NCBI GenBank assembly: GCA_965220935.1
Contig: OZ244857.1
Coordinates: 806,001-870,000 of the forward strand
Source: Bin80 sp965220935
GTDB taxonomy: Bacteria > Bacteroidota > Rhodothermia > Rhodothermales > Bin80
DNA length: 64,000 nucleotides
Direction of reading: 5' to 3'
The stretch's first letter is position 1. The number at the start of each line of letters is the position of its first letter. Position numbers and translations under genes: made by a program. Below the pieces are notes generated by a model. That model saw only the letters and a program-made list of their open reading frames with translations, did not search any database and had not been told where the DNA came from. This document shows positions 1-8,462 of this stretch, in pieces.

Positions 1-66
1 CGTGGAGGTCGGGGTGTATTTGTAGCACTGGCCTTGGATACGCTATTGATTAATATCCCAGAATGA
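1..66 (+). CDS. C-terminal tail of an unidentified upstream gene (partial)
   Basis: An open frame enters from the left edge and stops with TGA at 64-66, giving about 21 residues ending in LLINIPE. The tail is hydrophobic (VFVALALDTLLI), so it could be the end of a membrane protein, but too little is present to name it. Its stop overlaps the ATG of the next gene (ATGA arrangement), which suggests it is the preceding cistron of the recX operon. Confidence 0.5.
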   Translation, partial: RGGRGVFVALALDTLLINIPE

Positions 67-731
67 AGTCATCACAAAAACAACCTCTCCGGCCAGGGAT
101 GATTACTGCCTTGAAAGCACAGAAGAGTCAAGATCGAACCTCAGTATTTATTGATGGTCAATTCGCTTTGGGGGTTTGGACGGATTTGGTACAGAACTAT
201 CGGTTGCGTGTCGGACAAACACTGAATCAAGACGATCTAGATCTCTTAATCAAGGATGAAAAATTTCGTAAGGTCCGATCTGCAGCATTACAGTATTTGT
301 CTTACTCGCCAAGAACAGAGTTTCAAATTCGTCAGCGCCTGCATCAGAAAGGATATTCCACACTCGAAATCACGCCTGTGATTGGCGAATTAATCGAATC
401 AGGCTATATTGACGATCAAAAATACGCCATAGAGTATGCCCAAGCGCGATTTGATCACAAAGGATATGGACCGAATCGGATTCGGCGAGAATTAATGGCC
501 GATGGGATCTGTCAAGAATTGATTGCCTGCGCCATTGATGTCTGTGTCAGTTCAGAAGATTTAACAGAAGGTGCAAAAAAAATTGTTGAGCGATTCCAGA
601 ATCGCGTTCATGGGACACGCCAAGAGCGCAAAAAGAAATTAATTGGATACCTAATCAGGCGCGGCTATGGACGTATGTTGGCGCAAGAAATCGTTCAAGA
701 GACTTTAAATCAAAGTGAATCCGAGCAGTAA
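63..731 (+). CDS. recX: Regulatory protein RecX
   Basis: A 222-residue RecX-family protein. RecX binds the RecA filament and limits its extension, so it modulates recombination and the SOS response in the cytoplasm. After an N-terminal beta-rich extension of about 65 residues (a common form in this phylum), the sequence shows the helical RecX repeats: a segment with SPRTEFQIRQRLHQKGY near residue 83, then GYIDDQKYAIEYAQARF near 114, and GYGPNRIRRELMADGI near 133. The ATG overlaps the stop of the upstream frame, and the 3' end overlaps the GTG of the nucleoside phosphorylase, so the genes are probably translationally coupled. recA itself is not visible in the window. Confidence 0.9.
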   Translation: MKSSQKQPLRPGMITALKAQKSQDRTSVFIDGQFALGVWTDLVQNYRLRVGQTLNQDDLDLLIKDEKFRKVRSAALQYLSYSPRTEFQIRQRLHQKGYSTLEITPVIGELIESGYIDDQKYAIEYAQARFDHKGYGPNRIRRELMADGICQELIACAIDVCVSSEDLTEGAKKIVERFQNRVHGTRQERKKKLIGYLIRRGYGRMLAQEIVQETLNQSESEQ

Positions 732-1482
732 AGCATCAAACTTTGTAGCCAAGCATTTGGATGGGATCCAGCCAACGACTGCAATTGTCTTGGGGTCAGG
801 ATTGCATATAGAGGCCGATAGTATTCATTGTCAGTTCAAGAGCTCGGAAATTCCAGGATTCGTCAATCCTAAAGTTGCAGGACATACGGGACAAGTAACG
901 GTCGGAATCTTTGAAGATCATGAGATTCTTTTAATGCAAGGGCGGGTTCATTACTATGAGGGGATTCCCTCAGATCATGTCACTTTTCAAGCCCGTTTCG
1001 CCTCGGAACTTAATATCAAAAATATTATTTTTATGAGTGCTGCTGGTGGAATATCTAAATCTTTGAATCTAGGAAGTATGATGTTGGTAAAAGATCATAT
1101 TTGTGCTCAGCCATTGCCTGCAACATCTAGAAATGGTTCGGTGTACGATAGCCTATGGACAGACTATGTGGTCTCGGTGTGTAATGATCCATTGGTTTCA
1201 AGTGGAGTATATGTATGGACACTAGGTCCTAGTTATGAAACCCCATCAGAAATTTTAGCATTTGAACGTAGAGGAGGAGACGCAGTTGGAATGAGTTTAG
1301 TGCCAGAAGCCTTAGAAGCATCCGCTTTGGGAATGTGTGTATTAGCTGTTGCTGTCATTACTAATCCAGCTGCTGGCTTGTCAGGTCACCAACTGTCACA
1401 CGAAGGTGTACTTCATGCTGCAAATAATGCCCAAGCTGGTCTTGGGCGCCTCCTAGCGGTTGCACTGGACCATCAATTGTGA
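715..1482 (+). CDS. Purine nucleoside phosphorylase, trimeric PNP-I type
   Basis: A 255-residue protein of the trimeric purine nucleoside phosphorylase family, which splits purine nucleosides with phosphate to free base and ribose-1-phosphate (purine salvage). Family landmarks in order are IVLGSGL near residue 24, the phosphate-binding HTGQVTVG, QGRVHYYEG, SAAGG, LGPSYETPSE (canonical GPxFETPxE), VGMSLVPEALEA (canonical VGMSTVPE, here with Leu for Thr), and TNPAAGLSG near the base-binding Asn. It is slightly short of the usual 265-280 residues. The start is GTG at 715, inside the 3' end of recX; no later in-frame start would keep the N-terminal strand. It probably belongs to the same operon as recX. 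Confidence 0.88.
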   Translation: MNPSSKASNFVAKHLDGIQPTTAIVLGSGLHIEADSIHCQFKSSEIPGFVNPKVAGHTGQVTVGIFEDHEILLMQGRVHYYEGIPSDHVTFQARFASELNIKNIIFMSAAGGISKSLNLGSMMLVKDHICAQPLPATSRNGSVYDSLWTDYVVSVCNDPLVSSGVYVWTLGPSYETPSEILAFERRGGDAVGMSLVPEALEASALGMCVLAVAVITNPAAGLSGHQLSHEGVLHAANNAQAGLGRLLAVALDHQL

Positions 1483-1527
1483 ATAATCCTTAACTTATTA
1501 ACTAACCATTTTAAACAATATTATATC

Positions 1528-1890
1528 ATGAGTATGAACGACGATTATGGACAACATCAAAGCGATTGGGATGACGCGCCAAGTTCTGGCGGAGGATCCA
1601 GATATCGTGATGAAGTATTTTCTAGGCGCGTTCCAGCTGGACGCCGGACCTATTTCTTTGATGTAAAGCCTACGAGATCTGGTGAAGATTTCTTTATCGT
1701 GATCACCGAAAGCAAGCGTGTCGGTGAGCAACGTCATGAAAAGCATAAAATTTTCGTGTACAAAGAAGATTTTGCCAAATTCATTAAGGGGTTATACGAA
1801 GCGATGGAGGATGTGCGAACTGAACGATTACCTGAATATGAATTCTACGGCTATCCATCAGTGGATTTCCCAGAAAGGGAGGAAGACTAG
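1528..1890 (+). CDS. PUR-alpha-like nucleic-acid-binding protein (DUF3276)
   Basis: A 120-residue protein of the DUF3276 family, which has the PUR-alpha fold and binds single-stranded DNA or RNA. The first 30 residues are polar and Gly/Ser/Asp-rich; the domain runs from about residue 32 (EVFSRRVPAGRRTYFFDVKP) through DFFIVITESKR to the helix FAKFIKGLYEAMEDV. The family is widespread in Bacteroidota and spirochaetes. The ATG at 1528 was chosen; a second ATG two codons later would change little. It lies 45 bp after the phosphorylase and 12 bp before hisD, probably in the same transcript. Confidence 0.82.
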   Translation: MSMNDDYGQHQSDWDDAPSSGGGSRYRDEVFSRRVPAGRRTYFFDVKPTRSGEDFFIVITESKRVGEQRHEKHKIFVYKEDFAKFIKGLYEAMEDVRTERLPEYEFYGYPSVDFPEREED

Positions 1891-1902
1891 GGGCATTCAT
1901 CA

Positions 1903-3168
1903 ATGATTCGCTTGATTGCCCCTGATCAATGGGAGCGACATCCAGTCAGTCTGGATTCTGCACTGGAGCAGCGTATCATCAAGGTAATTGAAGAAGTAAT
2001 CGCGAATGGCGATACCGCTTTGCGCGATTACACACATCGGTTTGATTCAGTTAATCTGACATCTCTTCGGGTTCCCAGTGATGCCCTCAAGTCTGCCTGG
2101 GAGCGTTCTACCCCGGCTTGGCAGCGTGCATTTGAGAATGCTGCAAAAAATATCCGCAAGTTTCATTTAAAGCAACGTCGCGAGAGTTGGTACATTGATG
2201 ATGGCGATGATGTGCGCTTGGGGCAGCGTATTGTTCCAGTAGACTCCGCTGGATTGTATGTTCCTGGAGGGTCAGCCGCCTATCCATCTAGTGTACTGAT
2301 GACCGCAATCCCTGCCCAAGTTGCTGGGGTATCTCATCTTGCGATCACAAGCCCCCCCGATCGGTTGACTGCACTGCCTCGTCAAGAAATTCTAGCCGCT
2401 GCACACATGCTCAATATCTCACATGTGTATGCTGTTGGTGGAGCTCAGGCTATTGCAGCATTGGCATTTGGAACTGAATCTATTGCTCAAGTAGATAAAA
2501 TTGTTGGCCCTGGAAATGCATATGTAACGGTAGCGAAAAAACTCGTTTTTGGTCATGTAGATATTGATAGTCTTGCAGGGCCTAGCGAGTTAGTTGTCTT
2601 AGCTGATGCAACGGCAAATACGCAGTGGATTGCTCATGACTTGATGGCTCAGGCAGAGCATGATCCTATGGCCTCAGCAGTGTTAGTGACTCCAGATAGG
2701 GATATCGCACATGATGTACGCTCAGAACTAGAAAAATTACTCCCACACATTGACCGACATGAAATTGCAGCTCGGGCACTGCATGACTACGGACGAGCAA
2801 TTCTGACATCTTCGTTGGATGAAGCCATTGAAATGGTCAATACGATTGCCCCTGAGCATCTAGAACTGTTGGTAAAAGATTCTTGGGAGATTTTGGAAAA
2901 AATTCGCCATGCGGGCGCGGTATTTATTGGTCCGTGGTCACCGGAAGCAGTTGGCGATTATTACGCTGGTCCTAATCATGTCTTGCCCACAGGTGGTGCG
3001 GCTAGATTTTCATCAGCCTTAGGGGTTGATGATTTTGTGAGGAGACAAAGCGTTATTGGATATAGTGAGCGTCGGTTGAATCAGGTCACAGATGAGATTG
3101 CCTTAATGGCAGATAGTGAGGGACTTGATGCCCATGCCCGAAGTGTTAAAATTCGGTTCTCTGATTGA
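1903..3168 (+). CDS. hisD: Histidinol dehydrogenase
   Basis: A 421-residue HisD, the zinc enzyme that oxidises L-histidinol to L-histidine using two NAD+ (last step of histidine biosynthesis, cytoplasm). Visible hallmarks are the GLYVPGG segment near residue 116, VGGAQAIAALAFGT near 178, KIVGPGNAYV near 198, the DSLAGPSELVVLAD nucleotide region, the metal-site motif AQAEHDP near 250, IAPEHLEL near 315 with the catalytic Glu-His pair, and AGPNHVLPTGG near 353. The length is normal. The stop (TGA, 3166-3168) shares one base with the ATG of hisC, so the two are coupled. Only hisD and hisC of the pathway are present here; the rest of the his genes must lie elsewhere. Confidence 0.96.
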   Translation: MIRLIAPDQWERHPVSLDSALEQRIIKVIEEVIANGDTALRDYTHRFDSVNLTSLRVPSDALKSAWERSTPAWQRAFENAAKNIRKFHLKQRRESWYIDDGDDVRLGQRIVPVDSAGLYVPGGSAAYPSSVLMTAIPAQVAGVSHLAITSPPDRLTALPRQEILAAAHMLNISHVYAVGGAQAIAALAFGTESIAQVDKIVGPGNAYVTVAKKLVFGHVDIDSLAGPSELVVLADATANTQWIAHDLMAQAEHDPMASAVLVTPDRDIAHDVRSELEKLLPHIDRHEIAARALHDYGRAILTSSLDEAIEMVNTIAPEHLELLVKDSWEILEKIRHAGAVFIGPWSPEAVGDYYAGPNHVLPTGGAARFSSALGVDDFVRRQSVIGYSERRLNQVTDEIALMADSEGLDAHARSVKIRFSD

Positions 3169-4265
3169 TGTCCACACCGAATCCTGCACTTTCATTTGTG
3201 AACTCAGAAGTTAAGCGACAACACCCATATCAGGTGACTATTCCTTCTGGGATTATTACCGTCAAGCTCAATCAGAATGAGATCCCATTTGATTTGCCAT
3301 CTGAACTGAAGCAGAAAATCTTTGATTCATGGCAACAGATTGCATTTAATCGCTATCCACCAGAGCAACCCGATGATCTGGTGCGCCTGATTGCCGAGCA
3401 TATTGGGTGGAGTGAGAGGGGAATTATTGTAGGCAATGGATCCAATGAACTTACCTATTCCATAGGATTGACATTCGTGAGCGCTGGTGCAAGGGTGGTT
3501 CTGCCGCGCCCAATGTTTTCATTCTATGAAAAGGTCGTCAATATATTTGGCGGAGAAGTTGTGCCCATTCCGCCTTGCGAAAATTTAGGGTTCAATATTG
3601 ATGGTATTTTGGAGGCCATCAAACGAACGATGCCATCGGTGGTCGTCCTCACATCACCGAACAATCCCACCAGTCTGGTGGTGTCGTTAGAGGATCTTCA
3701 ATCCATTTCAAAAGCTACACTCGGTCTGGTCCTGATTGACGAAGCTTATATAGAATTTGCGCAGCAGCCTAGCATGTTAAGTGTGTTGAGTGAGTTTCCC
3801 AATATTATTCTACTCAGGACATTCTCTAAGGCCTACGGCCTTGCAGGGTTGCGTGTGGGGTATCTCATTGGAGATCCTGATCTCATGTCTGAAATCATGA
3901 AAATTCGCCCTCCGTTTATGATTGATCCATTCAGCTGTAGCGCGATAAAACTTCTTTTATCACACTCAGACATCATTCAAGAACGCATAGAATACATACA
4001 ATCTGAGACAAAGCATTTAATTAGAGCACTAAAAAAAATTGATGGCATACATGTACTGGAAGGGCAATCTAATTTTGTCACGTTTCGGCCTCCTGATGGC
4101 CATCAAGAGATATTTCAGAAACTGGCCAGATTGGGGATATTAGTTAGGGACATGAGTGGATATGCCGAGTTGAATGGTTATTTGCGTGTGAGTACTGGGA
4201 CATCAGCTGAGAACACCGAGTTCATTAACGCGTTGACCACACTACTCCAAAAAGATTCAAATTAG
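3168..4265 (+). CDS. hisC: Histidinol-phosphate aminotransferase
   Basis: A PLP-dependent class I/II aminotransferase of about 365 residues. HisC converts imidazole-acetol phosphate and glutamate to histidinol phosphate. Visible motifs are KLNQNEIPFDLP (canonical LNxNE), VGNGSNEL, the SPNNPTS loop, LIDEAYIEF, and the PLP-lysine context LRTFSKAYGLAGLRVGYLIG. I place the start at the ATG at 3168 that overlaps the hisD stop as TGATG, rather than at the TTG one codon upstream. It is followed within 3 bp by the bifunctional-nuclease gene, so the operon continues. Confidence 0.95.
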   Translation: MSTPNPALSFVNSEVKRQHPYQVTIPSGIITVKLNQNEIPFDLPSELKQKIFDSWQQIAFNRYPPEQPDDLVRLIAEHIGWSERGIIVGNGSNELTYSIGLTFVSAGARVVLPRPMFSFYEKVVNIFGGEVVPIPPCENLGFNIDGILEAIKRTMPSVVVLTSPNNPTSLVVSLEDLQSISKATLGLVLIDEAYIEFAQQPSMLSVLSEFPNIILLRTFSKAYGLAGLRVGYLIGDPDLMSEIMKIRPPFMIDPFSCSAIKLLLSHSDIIQERIEYIQSETKHLIRALKKIDGIHVLEGQSNFVTFRPPDGHQEIFQKLARLGILVRDMSGYAELNGYLRVSTGTSAENTEFINALTTLLQKDSN

Positions 4266-4267
4266 CA

Positions 4268-4834
4268 ATGCCAATGCAGGAAGATATCATTCTGGTAGAA
4301 GTCGTAGGATTATCAACGACTTCTGCGAGTGGAGGTGCCTTTGTTTTGCTCCTTGGGGAAGTTGGTGGCACACGTAAGATTCCTGTTATTGTAGGTGAAA
4401 GCGAGGCATCAGCGATTGTGATTGGCATTGAAAATAAACGGCCGCCTCGGCCGATGCCGCACGACTTATTGTGCGATCTTATGGGATATGCCGACATGGA
4501 AGTTCAGGATATATTGATAGACGACATTGATGAAGGAACATTTTTTGCAAAAATTAGATTTGTTCGTAATGGGGAGTATGGGATGATTGACTCACGCCCC
4601 AGTGATGCGGTCGCCATTGCGGTACGTTTAGATGTAGATATATTAGTGACAGAATCTGTCTTTGAACAGGCAGGAATTCCTGACTCAGAGGAGGAGATCT
4701 CAACATATCAGGAGCCCGAAGAACCGGAATCGTCAATTGAGAAACTGGAAAACCAACTTGCACGTGCGATTGAGGAAGAGAATTATGAAGAGGCGGCTCG
4801 GGTTCGAGACGAGCTTGCTAATCTAAAAAATTAA
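4268..4834 (+). CDS. Bifunctional-nuclease (DUF151) protein with C-terminal UVR motif
   Basis: A 188-residue protein. Residues about 4-130 match the bifunctional nuclease (BFN, DUF151) domain: VEVVGLS, a long loop, LLLGEVGGTRKIPVIVGESEASAI, LCDLMGYADM, and the SRPSDAVAIAVRLDVDILV segment typical of the family. Residues about 154-187 form a UvrB/UvrC-type UVR helix pair (LENQLARAIEEENYEEAARV), which usually mediates protein contacts. This two-domain form is common in Bacteroidota, but its cellular role is poorly defined; DNase/RNase activity was described for plant and bacterial relatives. The gene begins 3 bp after hisC. ATG 4268 or the ATG two codons later could start it. Confidence 0.85.
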   Translation: MPMQEDIILVEVVGLSTTSASGGAFVLLLGEVGGTRKIPVIVGESEASAIVIGIENKRPPRPMPHDLLCDLMGYADMEVQDILIDDIDEGTFFAKIRFVRNGEYGMIDSRPSDAVAIAVRLDVDILVTESVFEQAGIPDSEEEISTYQEPEEPESSIEKLENQLARAIEEENYEEAARVRDELANLKN

Positions 4835-5016
4835 TCTTAATGCACTCCCAGAGAAAATAAACCTCTCTCAGATAATTCCATAGATGCACAATCATCTCTA
4901 TATCCATTTGGATATCTGATGTCCTGACGAGCGATAACTCAGCCCGGCGTTGTTATATGGATACAGATTAGCGTTGTCCCACACTCACATAATTTGGTGA
5001 TCTGGTCTCATCAGTC

Positions 5017-6615
5017 ATGACTCAAAATTCAATTCCCTACGATGGGATCAAGGGCGTGTCGCGCCTTTTTTCAACCTATACGTCCGACTATGATCAATTA
5101 TCGGATTATTATGTGGGTGACTGGAGAGATCAGCAGAGCTTTCGCAATGTAGCACAGAATCTGACTGATAATCCTGTCAATAGACAGGGTTTAGTCAATG
5201 TGATAGAGAAGCAGAATGCAAAATGGAATAACCCCGATCTGGCTCATAGACTTCTTGACCCAGAGTCTCTTGCTGTGGTCACAGGCCAGCAGGTCGGAAT
5301 TTTTGGCGGCCCGTTATATACACTCTATAAAGCGTTAACGGCTATCCAACTCTCTGAGTATCTTACTGACATACTCTCACGTCCGGTGATTCCAGTTTTC
5401 TGGCTTGAAGGAGGAGATCATGACCTTGATGAAGTTCGACATGTCAATTTATTCGGACGTAAATTTTGGTATGAAGGACATCAGCCTCCTCCAACAGGGA
5501 ATCTTGGGAGTGTTGGTTCATTGCCCTTTAACGAGCATCTAGACAGAGTCAAAAGTGAGATTCTTGACCACTTGCCCCAAACCGAATTCGTAGACAATAT
5601 TTTTGATCATTATTATTCTGGTTACTGTCAAGGCGAAACATTCACAGATGCGTTTGCTCGCACTCTCAGAGCACTTCTTGGCGGTAAATCCATGGTGTTT
5701 ATCAATCCAGAAGATGATCAACTCAAGCAGCTAGTTGCCCCACTGTTTAGGCGCGAATTAGATGAATATGAAATAACATACTCTACGCTCAAGGCCACCA
5801 GTCATTCTCTTGAAAAGGATTTTCATGCGCAAGTCCATATCAGTCCAGGTAATCTGTTTCTCCTCAGTGAGTCTGGTCGGCAGGCATTGTGTCCTAATGC
5901 GGAGGGCTATACCTTGAAGTATCCGGACGAAAAGACGTTTTCATTTGACGAGGTCCGTGCAATCTCGCCGAGACGGTTCAGTCCGAATGTGATCATGAGG
6001 CCACTGGTTCAGGATTCGCTACTTCCAACAGTTGCCTATGTTGCTGGCCCAAGTGAGGTTGCTTATTTTGCCCAACTCAATCGGCTATATGTATGGGCAA
6101 AGCGCCCAATGCCCGTAATTTTTCCAAGGAGTAGTTTGACACTCATTGAGCGTAGAGTCCAAAAGATTATGAATCAACATAACCTTACGGTGAGCGAGTT
6201 GGCATGCGAAGTTCCTGACTTAATGCGTCAACGCGTTCTTGATGGTTCGGCGCTGTCAGAAGCATTTAACAAGGCCAATACATTACTTGATAACTGTGCT
6301 GAGGGGTTACATCCAACTGTGGTTGGCATAGATGTAACCCTCGGACCGACCGTTGAGGCGACGCACCGGCAATGGACCAAAGATCTCTCAAAATTACAAC
6401 TACGGGTAGAGCGAGCTGAGAAGCGGCATCATCAACAGTTACAGTCTCAGATTGAGTTGTGCAAGCAAGCCATCTATCCAAACGGAAATCTTCAAGAGCG
6501 AGAATTGCCTGTGCTCTATTATCTTGCCAAATACGGAGATTCCGTCCTCAGTCAGATCCGTTCAAACCTTCGAATTGACTTAGAAGGGCAACATCAACTA
6601 TTAATGCTGTCGTAG
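5017..6615 (+). CDS. bshC: Putative cysteine ligase BshC (bacillithiol biosynthesis)
   Basis: A 532-residue member of the BshC family, which attaches cysteine to glucosaminyl-malate in the last step of bacillithiol synthesis, giving the cytoplasm its low-molecular-weight thiol. Strong family motifs are VVTGQQVGIFGGPLYTLYKA near residue 87, PVFWLEGGDHDLDEVRHV near 127 (canonical PVFWxAxEDHDxxEV), and SLLPTVAYVAGPSEVAYFAQL near 333. A predicted coiled coil around residues 445-485 (RQWTKDLSKLQLRVERAEKR) is also typical. The length is standard. A 182-bp gap separates it from the previous operon, so it probably has its own promoter. bshA and bshB are not in the window. Confidence 0.93.
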   Translation: MTQNSIPYDGIKGVSRLFSTYTSDYDQLSDYYVGDWRDQQSFRNVAQNLTDNPVNRQGLVNVIEKQNAKWNNPDLAHRLLDPESLAVVTGQQVGIFGGPLYTLYKALTAIQLSEYLTDILSRPVIPVFWLEGGDHDLDEVRHVNLFGRKFWYEGHQPPPTGNLGSVGSLPFNEHLDRVKSEILDHLPQTEFVDNIFDHYYSGYCQGETFTDAFARTLRALLGGKSMVFINPEDDQLKQLVAPLFRRELDEYEITYSTLKATSHSLEKDFHAQVHISPGNLFLLSESGRQALCPNAEGYTLKYPDEKTFSFDEVRAISPRRFSPNVIMRPLVQDSLLPTVAYVAGPSEVAYFAQLNRLYVWAKRPMPVIFPRSSLTLIERRVQKIMNQHNLTVSELACEVPDLMRQRVLDGSALSEAFNKANTLLDNCAEGLHPTVVGIDVTLGPTVEATHRQWTKDLSKLQLRVERAEKRHHQQLQSQIELCKQAIYPNGNLQERELPVLYYLAKYGDSVLSQIRSNLRIDLEGQHQLLMLS

Positions 6616-6684
6616 CAGCTTCAAAGCGTGGTGTCCAATGTGTGTGTCAAAAACCATACAAGGTCGCAATTGTGCGGAAACCTC

Positions 6685-8079
6685 TCATTGTGCACGAAGT
6701 GAGTCCAGCGCTTGAAGGAGATTTGCGGAAATATTGGGATGCGTCTCATACAAATTCGTGGTTTCTGATGGATCGTCTTTAAGATTGTATAACTGCCTCA
6801 GGGGTGCATCTGCAGGAATATTTTCCGAAGTGAAACCACCTGATCCTTGCCCATCAATGAGTTTCCACTCTCCCTGTGTAATGGCGAGCATGCCCCAGAA
6901 AGATTGATGAACTGCTTCTTTGCGTGATGTCTTGCCTCCTAATAAAACAGGGTAAAGACTAAAGCTGTCCTCACCTTGATGAGCCGTTCCAGTGATGTCA
7001 GCAAATGTAGCGAAAAAGTCAGTGAGTACCGACAGTTCATCCGTTGAAGTATTGGCTTGAATGACTCTAGGCCAACGAGCAATCAAAGGTATGCGGTGTC
7101 CACCCTCATGAATGTCGGCTTTCATCCCTCTCCATATGTAATTTGGTTCATGGGCAAAGATGTCAGATTCTGAAGCTGGCCAGTAGGCACCATTATCGCT
7201 GGTCACAATAAAGAGGGTATTTTCTTTTTGATTTGACTGCTCTAATGCAGAGTCAATTTGTCCAATTGCATCATCAACCATTGCAACGAAATCCCCATAG
7301 ATGCCCGCTTCGCTGATTCCTTCAAATTCATCCGAAGGAAACCATGGGGTATGGGGTGCTGCGAGCGGGACATATAAAAAGAAAGGAGCGTCTTGATTTG
7401 CGGATGCTCGTATATAATCGGATGCGCGTTGAGCCATTTCTGGGAGCACATCTTCGTGAACAAAATCTGGCGCGCTTAGTCCAGATCTCCAAAAAGAAGC
7501 AATAAAGTCAATGTCAGGGTTGTCAGCATAGATGGTTGCTGGTGAGACAGTAGATTCATTTTCAACCCATACATACGGATCCATATCAAGTGACGCAGGG
7601 ATACCGTAGAAATAATCAAACCCTAAGGAGCGGGGTCCGGGTGAGAGGGGGCTATTATAGTCAGTGGAATCGTCGTCTCCTAGTCCGAGATGCCATTTAC
7701 CGATCGCCGCAGTGCGATAGCCCGCCTCAGACATGATGTCTGCAATGGTTGTTCTATTTGTATCAATCACCAGAGGATCATATCCCCAGGTAACTTCTGA
7801 TTCCAGAATGGGTAATCTCCAAGCGTAACGTCCAGTCAGGAGTCCATAGCGCGTAGGTGTGCAAACCCCAGAGGGGGAATGGGCATTGTTGAATATCATC
7901 CCTTCGGATGCAATAGCATCCATGTATGGGGTGGGGATTCCAGAATCAGAATTGTAGATACCGACATCCCCAAATCCCATATCATCTGCCATGATAAATA
8001 CGACATTAGGATTTTTGGGAGGATGGCTACAACCTAATTGGATGAAGGCAAGACAGAAACCTAAGAGAATGCTTCTCAT
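6685..8079 (-). CDS. Lipoprotein sulfatase (formylglycine-dependent)
   Basis: A 464-residue sulfatase of the arylsulfatase family. Residues 1-17 form a lipoprotein signal ending in a lipobox (FIQLGC, Cys17), so the enzyme is probably anchored in the periplasm or outer membrane. The metal-site ADDMGFGDVG starts at residue 31, and the maturation motif CTPTRYGLLTGR starts at Cys73, which would be oxidised to formylglycine by a maturation enzyme not seen here. Further motifs are AAIGKWHLG, APHTPW, and VTSDNGAYWP. The substrate is unknown; marine Bacteroidota use such enzymes on sulfated polysaccharides or steryl and aryl sulfates. The gene stands alone, convergent with bshC and divergent from the S9 peptidase gene. 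Confidence 0.9.
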   Translation of the reverse strand: MRSILLGFCLAFIQLGCSHPPKNPNVVFIMADDMGFGDVGIYNSDSGIPTPYMDAIASEGMIFNNAHSPSGVCTPTRYGLLTGRYAWRLPILESEVTWGYDPLVIDTNRTTIADIMSEAGYRTAAIGKWHLGLGDDDSTDYNSPLSPGPRSLGFDYFYGIPASLDMDPYVWVENESTVSPATIYADNPDIDFIASFWRSGLSAPDFVHEDVLPEMAQRASDYIRASANQDAPFFLYVPLAAPHTPWFPSDEFEGISEAGIYGDFVAMVDDAIGQIDSALEQSNQKENTLFIVTSDNGAYWPASESDIFAHEPNYIWRGMKADIHEGGHRIPLIARWPRVIQANTSTDELSVLTDFFATFADITGTAHQGEDSFSLYPVLLGGKTSRKEAVHQSFWGMLAITQGEWKLIDGQGSGGFTSENIPADAPLRQLYNLKDDPSETTNLYETHPNISANLLQALDSLRAQ

Positions 8080-8462
8080 AATTAAAATAAGTTTGATTAG
8101 ATGTCCTAATATAACCTAAAAATGAATAAATTTGTTTAAGGAATCTGTTGCTGTGACAAGTTGGGGAATCAACGCACACATGAGAATTTGTAGGAAATGG
8201 ATAGAATAAGCGTCAATGATGCCCAAGTAAAGCGGTCGCAGAGACACATTTAGTTCCATCGGTTGCGATGATGACTATGCCATGTCTGATAATCCTCGCT
8301 TGAGAAGTGATCTTGATATTTTTTGATCTGAATGTTTGCGCATGAAATCTTTCATTCAGGGGTATCACGCTGATCATTAAGGATTTGATCAATTTTCTGA
8401 GTATATTTTTTCATACTATTTTATCATACGCGACCATTAGTTGCGATCTTTGACCTAAGTGA
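8080..8462. other. Divergent intergenic region between sulfatase and S9 peptidase
   Basis: A 383-bp AT-rich stretch between two outward-facing genes. It must hold the promoters of both, but I cannot pick out a convincing promoter box. No RNA gene or conserved ORF is visible. Confidence 0.5.
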